A stretch of 64,000 nt of DNA from Paguma larvata. Lineage: Eukaryota; Chordata; Mammalia; Carnivora; Viverridae. The stretch covers positions 19,328,001-19,392,000 of the forward strand of contig CM057844.1 in NCBI GenBank assembly GCA_030068075.1, written 5' to 3'. Of this stretch, positions 34,403 to 46,638 are shown one piece after another. A program made the translations under genes and the position numbers. The notes beneath the pieces were generated by a model. That model was not told where the DNA came from, searched no databases, and worked only from the letters and a program-made list of their open reading frames with translations. How positions within the stretch are numbered: position 1 is the first letter of the stretch; every line of letters begins with the position of its first letter.

Positions 34403-34834
34403 TTTTTTACTTTGATGACTCTAAATAAACAGTCCCCCAAAAATGTTTGTATTAATCTATATGCTCATCTACAGGATACTCTTACTTCTGTTCTTTGTGG
34501 ATTATGTCCATTTTTCCAATGTACTATTTGTCTTTTTATATTGATTTATTGACTGTTAAATATAATGTGGATGTATACTCTAATTCAGTTGATTATCTTT
34601 TAACTTGTTTGTGGTGTCTTTAGTCCAGAAGTTTTATGTTTACGTGGAACCTCTACACTCTAGGATTATAAAACTTTCACTTACATTTTATTCCGGTTCT
34701 TTAACTTGTTTTTTATTTAGATCTCCAAGCCACCTGCAATTTATTGTTATGTGTACGTGTGTAGTAAAGAATTTAACCTTGCTTCACAGGAGGTCTGGCC
34801 TTTAATCTCAGATTCTTGGAAGTAATCTCTAAAT

Positions 34835-35425
34835 CCTTGAAATGTCATGCTTGATAGGAATGTCTTGGTTTGCCCAGGAGCCTGATGTCAGAATGGATAG
34901 TCTAACTGTATGATTTATGGTAGAGGCTGAACAATCTTAGAGCAAGGGCTGGCCATGCCAGAAGAACAAACAATATGATTTAGGTTAAGGCCTCTGGGGT
35001 CAAGTGTTATCAGATGACCTGGAGACCGAAATAAGCTACATGGGCAATCAAACAATCAATTAATCATGCCTATGTTAGGAAGCCCCAATAAAGACTTGAC
35101 ATCAAGGCTTGAGTGAGCTTCCCTGGTTGGCAATAGTCTGTGCATATTGTCACACATCGATTCCAGGAAAGTAATGCATCCTGACTCCCAGAGGAGAGAA
35201 CACTGAATATTCTGCGTTTGTTACACTCCCAGATTCCACCTATCTGCTTCTTCCCTTGGCTGATTTTCATCTGTCTCCTTTTCTTGGAATTAACTGTAAC
35301 CTATTACAGGTATAATAGCTCTCCTGAGTCCTGTGAGTCCTGGCAAATGATGGAAAGTGAGGACGGTTCGGGGGAGCCACCCGCACCCACAATTGCTGTC
35401 AGAAGTGAGGGTGATCTGATGTAGG
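34835..35425 (+). mobile_element. LTR-like ancient repeat, copy B
   Basis: Matches copy A (22995) in 'gagcttccctggttggcaat' and 'ccaggaaagtaatgcatcct', and continues into 'cctgagtcctgtgagtcctg' and 'gctgtcagaagtgagggtga', probably the element's 3' end. The AATAAA at about 35088 ('ccccaataaagac') may be ancestral or fortuitous. Confidence 0.6.
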
Positions 35426-36714
35426 CTACTCCCCCTCTCTGCAGTTGGCTAAACTTTTGCAGTGAGGTAAGGTAGGAATCCAAAACTTTTCTCTGTCTTT
35501 TTAAATGGACAACCAATGTTGACAACTCCTCTTCCCTCTCAAACTTAGAAGGAGAGCTCAATCATATACTAAACTCAAGAAGTTGTGTAGAAATAAAATA
35601 TCGATCTGCTTAAACACGAGATGGAACCTTTTAAGGAAGTTTGTGACTGGGTGGAGATAGGTAGGAGATGGATTTGGGGTGCTCCTTGGGACCATGTTGA
35701 AATCAGCGCTGTTCTGAAGGAATGAATAAGGCTCTAAGATGCACTGTTTCCATACCTGCGTCTTTCTCAAGCCCTGTTCCCCGTAGCTGTGGCCGTAGGT
35801 TTCATGCCACAACCCCCACACCCCATCACCAGCTGTCACACAAATGCATCCTCAGCAGGTACTAATTAATTAGACTCCTTTGGATGATACTGTGGAATCG
35901 TTCACCACATGGGGCACCCATCTGAGAGTCATTATTTTACTCCATGTGTCAGTTTCTTCTCATCTCCCATTCCTACATGTGTCCCTTCCTGAGGTATTTA
36001 TTGAGTGACAGGAATTGTTTCCACAGCCCCCCATCCAACAGGGTCTTCATGTGGGCCTTCTGGCCATCTCCTCATTACGGACATAGGCCAGGAACACTAG
36101 AATTCACCTCAGGCAGTGGCCAAGTTTTTCTGCAATTCCATTGTTTTGTTTTGATACTTAATCAAAAGCACATTATGCATAATTGCACAAGAATCCTCTT
36201 GAAGCGAGGGGGTCACTTCTTTCAGAGTAGAAAGTCATGGGAGAGAACAGGGTTTCTGACCCGTCCTGTTCTGAAAGGCCTTGCCTAGGCTCCTCTCATT
36301 GCCCTTGCTCTTCATTTGTCCTTACTCTCTCCTCTGGCTGTAGGAATAACACACTTCTGAGCGCCTCCTCACCCCTTATTCAAAAGGCCAATACTTTTTT
36401 TCTGTCTGTAAAGGACACATTCCTATGAGGAGAGACTCCAAAAATCTAGAAATATTTCTTTCAGCTGCTCTTTACCCGATGCCCCAGGAGTGCAACCACC
36501 TTGGCCTTTGAGGCACTCGCATGCTTCTTTCCAAGTTTCCCGTGCTGGGGTTTATCCTCTCAGGCTGGCTGCCTCCAAAGGGACCATTCCATACAGCCTG
36601 CATCACCTGAGCCCCTCCGGCAGGGGGAGAGGAACACGCCAAGCAGCTTACCTGAACTCGAGAAACCCTGTTGAACACGTGGAACAAAATACAATTTAGT
36701 AGAGAAAGCAAGAC
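35426..36714. other. Unassigned non-coding sequence
   Basis: No gene seen. The 114-codon frame 35944-36288 and the 93-codon one at 35558-35839 have no motif. Confidence 0.4.
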
Positions 36715-36932
36715 TCTGGAGCTACACTATCCAATGTGGTAGCTACTCTCCACACATGGCTACTTAAATTAAGTGAAACTTAAAAAGCATTCACAATTTA
36801 GTTTCTTGGTTGCACTAGCCACATTTAAAACACTCGATGGCCACATGTGGCTAATAGCTACCAAACTGAGCAGTGCAGCGGTAGAACATTTCCAATCACT
36901 GCAGAAAGTTCTATGGAATAGCACTGCTCTAC
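36715..36932. mobile_element. DNA-transposon fossil (Charlie-like), palindromic body
   Basis: It runs from 'gctacactatccaatgtggt' to 'atggaatagcactgctctac'. 'ccacatgtggctaatagcta' on the right mirrors 'tagctactctccacacatgg' on the left, so the body is an imperfect inverted repeat. A known common mammalian MITE, exact name not certain. Confidence 0.65.
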
Positions 36933-38529
36933 AATAAGCCCTTCTTGGTTTGCCTGGAGACCTGTCTTCCACCTCTACTGAGTAATCTTGGGGAAGCACT
37001 GGTTCCTTTTTGTAACTACCACTGTCCCTATGTCCCTAGGGCTTTGTCCTCTCTATGGCTATGAGTGCTGTTTTCGCTGATGTGCCCGAGTCAATATTTT
37101 GACAGGAAACATTGTTTACAATTCCCAGGGGAAGTTTACATTTCGATCCTTGGCAGACCAGCTGAAGTGAGAATGGGTGCCATCAATCACAAGCATTGAA
37201 AATCCAGTAGGTTTAAATGGAAATACATATGAATGTGTGATGGACGAGTCCAGACATTCTTCTTCAAGGAGCATAGTTCTTTTCCTACTTGGTAATTACC
37301 ATATGAATAAAGAAGAGGCTTAGAAGACAAATATTCCAGCACTAAATCTGTTTACTAGCAGTGGCTGCATCTGTATCTTTATACTTTCACTCGGGGGTGC
37401 GGGGAGACACATCTGTGGGTGGCAACAGCAGGCTGTCACTGTTACCAGCCTTCCCTAGCGATTCTCTCATCTGGACTTCCTCTCCCTGCCTCTTTTTGTA
37501 GGCCATCCATACAGCGTGATGACATTTTTATTTGGCTGCCCAGAGATTCCCAGATGTTCTCGTTCTTGGGTCTCCCCACTCCTCCCCAGGGTGTGAGTGG
37601 TTTCATAGCTGTGGCCAGACCTCAGCAGCTCCATGCATCTTTCTATTAACCAGCGACTGGCGCACTCTTGCTTTTCACTCCTTAGGAGTGTCACTAGCAT
37701 CTCTTGAACATGCACCAGACTGATCATAACCATTGCCCAAGGAGCTGGCAGAAAAGCAAGTAGAAACAAAAAAAGTGCCTCCTGAAGACAAGTGAGGTCT
37801 TTAACTGTATGTTCATTTAACTCTTAAAGCTGTTATCTCAGCCAGTGGAATCCTGGCCATGGCCTTGCTGTGTGAGGATCTGCTGCACAAACTGGCAGAG
37901 GAAAGGAAGCCATCACCTCCTGGAAATGGATGAGCTGGATGCCGTGGACTGCCGCGTCCTGCCCTTGGAATAGAGTGGCCCAAGATGCTTCAGGATCCAA
38001 GGGTGCAGGTTGCAGGAGGCAGCTCAGAGGGCAGAAGGAACCCCAGGGTGAGGAGCTGAGAGAATCAGGTCCTGTTTGGGCACCACCATTTCTGCACAGT
38101 GGACTGGGCATTGCCTTATTCTCTCCCAGCCTCAGGAGGAAATGTCGATCACTCTCAGGGCCCCGGCAACCCCATGGAATCGCAATGCGGAAATGAGATG
38201 CATGTAACTGTGCTTCTCAAATTGCAAACATCATTTACTGAGTATGTGCCGTGGAGAAATGCTACCCTTTTCCTGTTGTTCACTGGATGGGTCTGAGGGA
38301 CACATGAGAACTCCACATGAGAATATTTCTCCTGCAATGTCTATTTCTTAGTTACCCCCAATTAAACTCAGTTCTGCATTCTCTATGGCCACACTCAATA
38401 TTTCCACATTAACCATGATCTCTAGTTGTATACTGGAGGCTCTGGTTAATCTTTAACAATTGGGAGTCAGAATTGGCAAGGGAAGATTGGGGATATTACT
38501 CCTGATAATGTAATTCACTCATGGCCCCA
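36933..38529. other. Unassigned non-coding sequence
   Basis: No gene recognised. Positions 37060-37330 look non-repetitive, with few CpGs, and could be unique sequence. The 100-codon frame 37467-37769 (minus) has no motif. Confidence 0.4.
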
Positions 38530-38938
38530 ATTCTCCACCTCTCCCCCGCGGCTACACTTTGGCCAATAATTTTTTACTTTCTCTCACTAAACAGGGGAGT
38601 CTATTTCCTCACTATTTGGATATGGACCCAACCAGGTGGTTTGCCTTGGCCAATGGAGTGTTGCAGAAGTGACAGTGTGACAGTTTTGAACCTAGACCTC
38701 AAGAAACCCTGCATGGAGAAGAGATACTCACCCCGGTCCTCCTGGCCAAGGCCAACCTTTGTGACTGACCAGGTGACAGTCAGCCATCCCCAGACCACTA
38801 GCTGGGTCTGGCCAAGAACAGCAGAGCTGTCTACTGGACCCCAAAAACATAAATGATTAATGTTTACCATAGAATGTCACTGAAGTTGCGTGGGTGTTTT
38901 TTATGGAGCATTATTTTGGCAATAGATAACTGATAACC
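38530..38938 (+). mobile_element. MLT1-like (MaLR) LTR, third copy
   Basis: 'ttggccaatggagtgttgca', 'gaagtgacagtgtgacagtt', 'gaacctagacctcaagaaac' and 'attttggcaatagataactg' follow the family in order. Its 3' 'aatagataactgata' matches the end of the copies at 31.3 and 32.0 kb less closely. Confidence 0.75.
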
Positions 38939-41526
38939 CCTATAAAATGAAGAATGATCCTTTCTTCATATTGGGGATAAAGTGAATCTCTCAGAGGGAA
39001 ACAGGGTTTTGGTAGCTGTTCTAGAAAGACATTTGGGCTTTAAAATTATAATCTCTTTCTGCCACTGTAAGTTTTTAATTCTCATAGGTGAAGCCATTGA
39101 CTCTACCTTAGGCCCAACCTTGCTCAGACCCCTAGGCCAGTCGGTTTCCCATTCTAGTAGAATTTAGAGAGCCCTGTAACACTAGTTCAATGACTCAGAA
39201 GTTCAACCTAAGGTTACTTTGCTGCAGAGGCTGTTCTGTTCTCATCTCCTTCCTTGTGACTAAACCCTGTATTGTTCTCATATTCACACAGCTGTGACCT
39301 TCTCGGTTCTCAGGGTCCATACTTTCTCTCCACAAACTGCTTATTGCCATAGTTACATGTCTAGGGTATAAGTAATAAACAACAATGGATTACTTTTACT
39401 CTCTAAAGTATTTTCTACTTTTACAACTGGATTCTGTCTCCTCCAGGACCCAAATGTCTGGTCCACTCTGGAGGAGTACTTTTTCTGTCTTCGGTCTCAT
39501 CCTACCACCAATGAAAACATTTCATGACAGAGAATGAAGATCTGGGAGTGTGGCCTTGGAGATGGACACCAGTAGATGGATTCCAGGGAAAGATGGTGTC
39601 CAGTTCCAGGCCACATGGCTCTCCCAATTAATATGGGCTTAGAATAAAAGGTTAAGAGACCTCTGGTTTCATCGGAAGCTAGAAACTGCCTTAGCAGCTG
39701 GATAATGATTTAATTTTAACCAAACCTAATGAAAAGACAGAGAGAGAGAAAGAGAGAGAGAGAGAGTGAGAAATTAGGGCAGAATTTCCTTGAGTGTAAT
39801 ACTGGGGATATTAGGTATTGCAAAAAGGGGGTGGGGAGTCCATGGTCATAAATATGAGGAACACTGGCTAAGCCTTTAAACATGCTTCTTGGTTGTAGTT
39901 CTTATTGGAAATTTTTATAAGTGATTATTCACTGTCAGTCTCTAAAAGGAAGGTTTTTAAAACGCATTTATCTCAGAGTTCTTTACCACTGAGTCTCTCC
40001 AGGGAAGTTGTGGAACATGGATCTAGAGAAGCAGTCGGACACCCAAGATCCCAGCAAGGGCAAATGGTCGATGCAGAGTAATCTGAACCCAGGAGAGAGC
40101 TCCAGTTTTGGGGGGCTCCAGTGAAGGAGTGGAGCAGAGCTGATGTGCAACTCAGTCTGGAGACACTTGGGAGAATCTGGACACCTTCCTATAGTCGGAA
40201 TTTGCAGCATCTTTGTGCCCTAAAGATCTGGTTAAAAATGGAAGGTGGTTTTAGGAAGCCTGAGGCTTGGGCTTGCCGGGGAGTAGATCACACTCAGACC
40301 TTTCTCAAACCAAAAGCTGGAGTGTCTGTGTCAGGGACCATCCCAGGAAGGAAGAAGCTATGACTGCTCCCTCCTACCACTTCCAGGAAGCTGCCTCAAA
40401 ATTCCAGTCAGTTCTTGTTAACTGCTACAAGGCATGATCAGAAGTCTGTATCCTGCTAGTACTCTGGAATTGTACAGCCCACCAAATCTTACCACTCTTT
40501 CTTCAATCTTTTTGTTTTCTTCACTTACAATTTTTATGACTGGAGAATTCTTGTATATCTTAATTCTTTTTTTTTTTTTTTGGTCTTCCCGGAGGATATT
40601 TGCAACCCTTTGTGAAAATTAAGGACATAGACTTCTCTTGCTCTATAGATAGGTCAACATGTAATTTGCTGTTCAAACAAATTTGCTTTTGAGAGAAAAA
40701 CAGGGCACTGTTAATAATTACCTTGGAACAATACGCTAAAACCAGGAACTGTCCCAGGGAAACTGTAATGTGTAGTCACCCTGCTCATAGGTGCATAAAA
40801 GTCTGGGCAACATGGAGTTTTGATAATGGATGTCAGATATTGATGAGGCTGTAGAGATGACCGGCCAGGGAGAAAAGGTAGTTTAGTGACACAGGGCAAC
40901 TATGGAAGTAGCTGGTGCCAGGAATCCAGAAAAAGGAAATAACTCTGGTTCTTGTGGCAGATAGACTATTACAGCCATGGGCATGTTGACTTCAGAAAAC
41001 ATTGCAGATAATATTAAAACACAGAGAAAAAGCTCTGCTTTTGCAAGTTTAAATAACTTATATCATAACATAAAATGTTATGTCTTTGAATTAGGTTCAA
41101 CTTGTAGCATAGCCAATTTTGAGACTGCTAAATTTCCTAATCTTTGGATGTCAAGTGGCTTCCCCACGTTGGTTCACAATACTGATGGACCTTTGCCACA
41201 AGGACTAAGGGATGCCCAGGGACAGTAAGGGTTGGCTTTGTCATTCTGTGATGATTTAGTACCATTAAAATACATGCTGATTTTCTACCATGCGGTATTA
41301 GAAACCAACAGATATTAGGATTTGTAAATTGTATTTCATAGGATGACTATTATCCATAAAGCACAATCATCAAAAGATAATTTAAATAAACTGCTGTAGT
41401 TATGAATTAGAGGTGTAGTGTATGTCTGGGATCAGAAAACAGAAAATTCTCTAAGTGGGAGAAACTTAAGACTAATTTCAGTGATATTGGTTATTTTTAA
41501 AAAGTTTTTGCATGTGCACATCTCCT
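38939..41526. other. Unassigned sequence with a (GA)n and a T-run
   Basis: About 2.6 kb without a recognisable gene or repeat family. A (GA)n run lies at 39736-39766 and a T15-16 run at about 40566-40581. Open frames reach 89 codons without motif. Confidence 0.4.
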
Positions 41527-41649
41527 TTTCCTCCTCCTCCTCTTCCTCCCCATTATTATTATTATTATTATTATCATCATCATCATCATCATCATTATCA
41601 TTAGTTGTGGTGGTGGTGGTGGTGGTGGTGGTGGTAGTAGTAGTAGTTG
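41527..41649. repeat. Compound triplet microsatellite
   Basis: Successive blocks (TCC)n, (ATT)n from 41552, (ATC)n from about 41573, (GTG)n from about 41606 and (GTA)n to 41646. The frame 41418-41696 translates it as serine, leucine and valine runs and is not a gene. Confidence 0.97.
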
Positions 41650-41654
41650 CTAAT

Positions 41655-41835
41655 GTTAATGGACATGGAGGAAGACACTGTGCTGAGTGTTATTAATCCT
41701 GATACCATCACTAATTAATTCCCCATTTTACAGATGAGAAAGCTGAGGTTTAGAGAGGTTACATGACTTTTCTAAGGTCAGAACACTGGTAAATATATTT
41801 AACATTCAGGTCTATCCTCCAAAATCTGTGCCATT
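41655..41835 (-). mobile_element. MIR SINE
   Basis: 'gacactgtgctgagtgttat', 'cattttacagatgagaaagc', 'ttctaaggtcagaacactgg'. The triplet microsatellite lies at its end. Confidence 0.88.
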
Positions 41836-42135
41836 ATTACCTCTTCAACGTATCAACTAAGTTAACCTGCCTAGGATGATCTAGCACAGAATATTTGGTC
41901 AGCATTTCCAAATTTTCTAAGTATAAATAAAATCAGGAACTGTCTTTTCTCTAATTCTTTGCATTTAGGAATGCTAGTGACTTTTGGTCTAATAGCAAAA
42001 CAAAACAAACAAAAAAAAGAAACAAAACAAACAAAAAAGTCCAAGAGGACTTGAATCCCTGACTTGGGGGCAGTTGTATCTGAAGAACACTCGACACCAC
42101 CAAGAGATTATTTTTCAAACTCTCTCCTCTGTGCG
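41836..42135. other. Unassigned, with A-rich (AAAC)n tract
   Basis: An (A)nC tract at 41996-42040 is the only feature. Confidence 0.5.
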
Positions 42136-42153
42136 ACAAAATTATTTTCAAAG

Positions 42154-42305
42154 CTTTTTTAAATTTTGATTTATTTTTAAGAGAGAGAGAGTGTGTGAGC
42201 CGGAGAGAGGCAGAGAGATGGGGGGACTGGCTCTGTGCTGTCAGCGCAGAGCCCGATTTCAGAGCTCAAACCCATGAACCGCGAGATCATGACAGGTGCT
42301 CCTTC
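42154..42305 (-). mobile_element. CAN-SINE, head end deleted
   Basis: Minus-strand copy: 'ttgatttatttttaagagag', 'gtgctgtcagcgcagagccc' and 'cgcgagatcatgacaggtgctcc'-type junction, where the A-box part is lost. TSDs acaaaattattttcaa (42136-42151) and acgaaattatttccag (42306-42321). Confidence 0.9.
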
Positions 42306-42701
42306 ACGAAATTATTTCCAGTAATAATGACGTACTGATCAGTGATCATCATTATTTTCTTAATTTGTTATTAGTTTTAAAAAAAATTAAAAACAATTAA
42401 AAAAGAAAACTACATTTTAATTTTAAAGGTGTTATTCAATTTTGGTAAAATATTTCATGTACGACCTAGAATTTGCACTTATCAAACAAAAATAGTACAC
42501 TTCAAGGTTGGCATACTTTTTTACAATTTCAACACAAATGACTCCTCACCATTACATGAAAAAAATGGCAGAATTGAAGAAATTCAAGGTTGGTTTTGCC
42601 CTCTTTATATTCCCTGTATAACCATTGTTATTTTGAATCTATTGGTTAAGGGAAGGAATATGGAGAAGCCAGGTGATAGAGACATACAGCACAAGAAGGA
42701 C

Positions 42702-42921
42702 TTTTTTTTATTTAATATTTATTTATTTTGAGAAAGAGAGAGAGAGAGCGGGAAAGAGGCAGAGAGAGAGAATCCCAAGCAGGCTCCACACTGTCACTGT
42801 CAGTGCAGAGCCCAACGCAGGGCTCAATGTGGGGCTTGATCCCACAAATCGTGGGACCATGACCTGAGCTGAAATAAAGAGTCAGATGGATGCTTAACTG
42901 ACTGAGCCACCCAGGCACCCC
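42702..42921 (-). mobile_element. CAN-SINE with internal duplication
   Basis: Minus-strand copy ending 'gccacccaggcacccc'. The region around the B box is partly doubled: 'cgcagggctcaatg' followed by 'tggggcttgatccc', plus a repeated 'cactgtcactgtcagtg'. TSD not clear. Confidence 0.94.
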
Positions 42922-44214
42922 ATTAACTGACTTTCAAAATGAATGTATGAGGCCTTGAGTTAGAGCTGACTGTAACTGGGAGAGCTTCAAATTGTCTTCT
43001 ATGCAAAATAAAATGTTTATGATGGATAAGTAACAGACATGTATTAATATGAAGTTCCATATACATTATCAAAACTCCACAGTACTCATCATAATTATTT
43101 AGAATGGGGTCTAACGAAAGATTTTTTTAGGAAAGAAGAATTTTATCGCATTGTTTAGAAATTCTGGCTCACACAGTAACAAAAGCCAGACTAAATTTGA
43201 CTCGGTTTTTAATACTCATCTGAAATTCTCAATAGACAGCGTACTCTTTCACTGCCAATACCTGAGCAGAGCACTCCCACCACCCACTGTTGGTATCCCA
43301 CTGCTTTGGAGGATCCCAACCTGGTTCAGCGGTTATTGCTTCCCATAGAGAATGTCTACACTGTTGGAAAGCTTTAGGGAGTTCCCACTTCAGTAGAAAA
43401 ATGACTATTTGGGGGAGTTCTCAATCATAAATGGAAGAAGTAGTGGCTCACCTCTTTAGAGAGGGCTGAGGTCAGGAGAACAAGGTTGTTCTCCTGGAGA
43501 ACCTGAGTCTGAGTAGTTTAGAAGAGTTTATGTTCAGAATTGGGGCTACCAAACAAAGATGGCTCCACGGATAGGATTCTGGTTACTATAGTCATCATTT
43601 GTCACAGTCATGGCAAGGCTGACATGAGAGGACACTAAGATGACACTAAAATGCAGAGTGAATGCTCTGCTCCTGTATGTTTGAGAGAAAGTTTACATCT
43701 TCAGATTAGGTTCGAGTTTACCATCAACAGGACCTTGCCTTTCAAAGTAGGTAGACAGGAGCATGCTGATGGTGATTCCTAGATGCACTCTAGGGCTCCC
43801 CAAGGGTCAAAGGTGGGTGAAAAATGATGGGGATTGTTGTCAAACCACCCTTAACAGCCTGCCGGAGCTGAGAGGGATGGATGGATGGAAGCAGGGTGCA
43901 GAAGCCATGTTCTGCTTTCCATCAGCTGGCACAGATTCCTTGGAGCCCGCCAGAGATCTTAGCAGGCGACGGTTCTTTAATCCGAAAGAATTATGGAGAA
44001 AGACAGCTTATGAAAACTTATGTGAAATCTGGAGAGACCGGAAGCTTTATTGTTCTCAGCCATAAACTGCACTCTTAAATTAAAACACCGAAGTTGCTGG
44101 TGCCAAGTAAAGGTCTGGCCAGATGTACTTTAATGAATGAAGAGTAACTTGTGATTATGATTTGTGTGTCATCTTCATTTAGGTCCTGTGTGGTTTAAAG
44201 AGTTTTCAATGGCA
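42922..44214. other. Unassigned non-coding sequence
   Basis: No gene recognised. The 100-codon frame 43763-44065 has no motif. Confidence 0.4.
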
Positions 44215-44762
44215 TGTTTTTGGTTATAAAAATAATGAAATCATTATAGAAATCACAGAAAAAATATTAAAATTATAGTCACCTAAAATTTTATCTCCCA
44301 CTGTGTGTATAGATTTTTAAATCTTGTCCTTCTCACTTAATAGTGAGCTTAAACATTTCCCTCTGTCATTAATCATTCTGTGGAAATACTTTTAATAGAT
44401 GTCTATTATTTCTTTGTGTGAATATTCCCTAAATTATTCATTCTATCCCCAATCACTGGACTTAAATATTTTTTAATCTTTTCATATACTAAATAACACT
44501 GTGATGAACACCCTTGCCGAGAAATCTCTCTCTATAATTCTGAATGCCTTCTTATCACATAAGCCAAATTACGAAGTTATTGGGGAAAGGGGTAAACATT
44601 TTAAGACTCTGTGTGTCTATTGTCAGGTTGCTTCCCTAATAAAGGTTTCAACTATCTCCCACCAGCGATGAAGTGTTCTAAATTCTCCCAATTTCAAGGA
44701 AAAAACATAATTTTGTCTCATCAAAAACTTTTTTAATGATCGTAGTGTAATAAATGATGTAT
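44215..44762 (-). mobile_element. L1M 3' part
   Basis: Antisense L1M 3' region: 'ggttataaaaataatgaaat', 'tgtccttctcacttaatagt', 'aataacactgtgatgaacac', 'gtcaggttgcttccctaata' and 'tatctcccaccagcgatgaa'. Confidence 0.65.
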
Positions 44763-44777
44763 CTGGTCTTTTTTTCT

Positions 44778-44997
44778 TTTTTCATTTTTTCTTTTTATTT
44801 TTTTAATGTTTATTCATTTGAGAGAGAGAGAGAGAGCATGAGTGTGGGAGGGGCAGAGAGAGAGACACACACAGAATCTGAAACAGGCTCCAGGCTCTGA
44901 ACTGTTGGCACAGAGCCCAACTCCGGGCTCGGAACGGCAAGATCATGACCTAGGCTGAAGTCAGACACTTAACTGACTGAGCCACCCAGATACCCCA
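44778..44997 (-). mobile_element. CAN-SINE (felid type)
   Basis: Minus-strand copy with a T-tail, (GA)n part and head ending 'gccacccagatacccca'. TSDs ctggtctttttttct (44763-44777) and ctggtctttatttct (44998-45012), one mismatch. Confidence 0.96.
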
Positions 44998-44999
44998 CT

Positions 45000-45365
45000 G
45001 GTCTTTATTTCTGGTTCCTGGTACAGAAATTCAAAATCCTTGGGGTTTTCTGAGTGTGTCTTTGTTATGCTAATATGTTGGCTCAGGAAGGGTCCTGTGA
45101 TCCCATGTGAATTCGGGGTGGTTACCAGAAAGACCCTCCCTGTAATTAAAGGGTTGGAACTTTGGGTCAACTGGACCTCCAAGGAGGGATGGGGCTGGAG
45201 ATTGAGTTCAATGAAGTAATTTTTTTTAATCAGCAGAGCCTACATAGCGAAAGCCCAGTAAAAACTCTGGCATGGTTAGTGTACCCAGTGTGGGTGAAAC
45301 ATAAAAATGATTATTCATCACCCACCTCTGACCTTTGGGGAGCCCTACAGTGCATCTAGGAATCA
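45000..45365 (+). mobile_element. LTR-like ancient repeat, copy C
   Basis: Shares with copy A (22995) 'accagaaagaccctccctgt', 'taaagggttggaactttggg' and 'ggctggagattgagttcaat'. It starts directly after the SINE and its TSD. Confidence 0.55.
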
Positions 45366-45544
45366 CCGTCAGCATGCTCCTGTCTACCTGCTGTAAAACT
45401 TGAGCCTAATTCAAAGATACAAACTTTCTTGCAAACTTACAGAAGCAGAGCACTCTCTCTGCATTTTAATATTATCGCCAGTGTCCTTCCGAATCAACCT
45501 CTCCATGACTGCATCAAGGACCTTGTTTGCTTTTCTTCGTGGTT

Positions 45545-46005
45545 ACATTCAACAGATGGTTATTGCACACCCTGACACCCTCTATGTGCCAGAAAGGTGC
45601 TAGATGCTGGGAATTCCGTTAGGAACAAAACTGGAGATAATTCCCACCTCTGCCTGTGGGGAGTTAGGTCCAGGGGTAAGTGGAGACATTACTCAAATAA
45701 TCATCTGTCATATAAAATTGTACAACGGGGAGGTGGAGGTGTTGTGAGATCATGTAATAGGAAGATTTGACTTAGAGAGGTGAGAGAAGGCTTTCTGGAG
45801 CAAGCCAACAAACTGACTCTGAAGAAAAAGAATTAACTAGGAGAAGAGGAGTGTGTGGAAGGGAGGAAGCACTCCAGGTGGAGAGGGCAGCCCCATGCAG
45901 AGCCTAGAGCGCCGGTGTGTAGGGGTGTGGCCAGTGAGGGGTAGAGCTGTAGAGCTGGATGTCTGGTGCATGAGGCCTGCCCTTCTTAAGGTGACTTCAA
46001 GTGCT
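45545..46005 (+). mobile_element. Ancient repeat of the 'attgagcacctactatgtgcc' kind
   Basis: 'caccctctatgtgccagaaa', 'gctgggaattccgttaggaa', 'gagaaggctttctggagcaa' and 'aagcactccaggtggagagg' follow the order of this common old repeat. It is the longest copy here; the family name is not certain. Confidence 0.5.
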
Positions 46006-46638
46006 TAAGGGAACAGTTTCTGGCTAGCTTAAGGAATTCTGAAAACAAAGGAGGCAGTGGTGAGGGAAAGGGTTACAGACCATGCATGGGGCTAGGAGGC
46101 ACTGGACCTGCTACTTACAGAGAGAGAGATGATTGCACAGGAACCTCACAGACCGGGATGTATCTGGAGAAGGCAGGGAGGAAGGGAACAGGACAGCTGA
46201 CATCAGGATATCTCGAAGATGAGAGTACTGACAAAAAAGAAAGAAACCCTCAGAGTTAAAGATGGCCAAGGCCACGCTTGGGTTTTAGAAATTTACCCTC
46301 AGAGTGTGTACGTAAACAAAGCAAGACAACGAAAGTTTGGGCACGTGCAGCTGTTCTCAAAGTCCACCCTTGCCTCTGCTGTGACATCCCAGTGTCCTGC
46401 AGCAGCCACACCTGTGCCCTTACTTATGGGGAGTCCACCTGTACAGGGCTAGCCTGCTCCCCCTCACCCCCTGCTCCAGTCTTGGGAAGTGTGCATGCTG
46501 TGATAAAATGGTGGGATTATAACAATTAATTATCAGAAAGGTAGCCACATTTCTCCCTCTGCCATAAAATATTCTGGAAGTTTATTACAGAACTTTAAAA
46601 ACTGGAAAGCTCTCATTTTAATTTCAAGGAAATCAGGT
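46006..46638. other. Unassigned non-coding sequence
   Basis: No gene recognised; frames of 77 and 83 codons at 46219-46529 have no motif. Confidence 0.4.

Larger units (their letters stand above)
33700..34800 (-). mobile_element. L1M 3' part
   Basis: Antisense L1M: 'gcagcttgcctgttcaatga', 'ccatatttctagaagtaaaa', 'ttgtctttttatattgattt', 'gtctttagtccagaagtttt' and 'agatctccaagccacctgca' in the expected order. A SINE (34213-34402) and a microsatellite interrupt it. Confidence 0.65.

Noticed and set aside
41527..41649. Repeated units resembling a direct-repeat array (CRISPR-like)
   Set aside because: Simple triplet microsatellite in a mammalian genome; no spacers.
41418..41696. Frame with serine and valine runs
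   Set aside because: These are triplet microsatellite units, not a homopolymer-containing protein.
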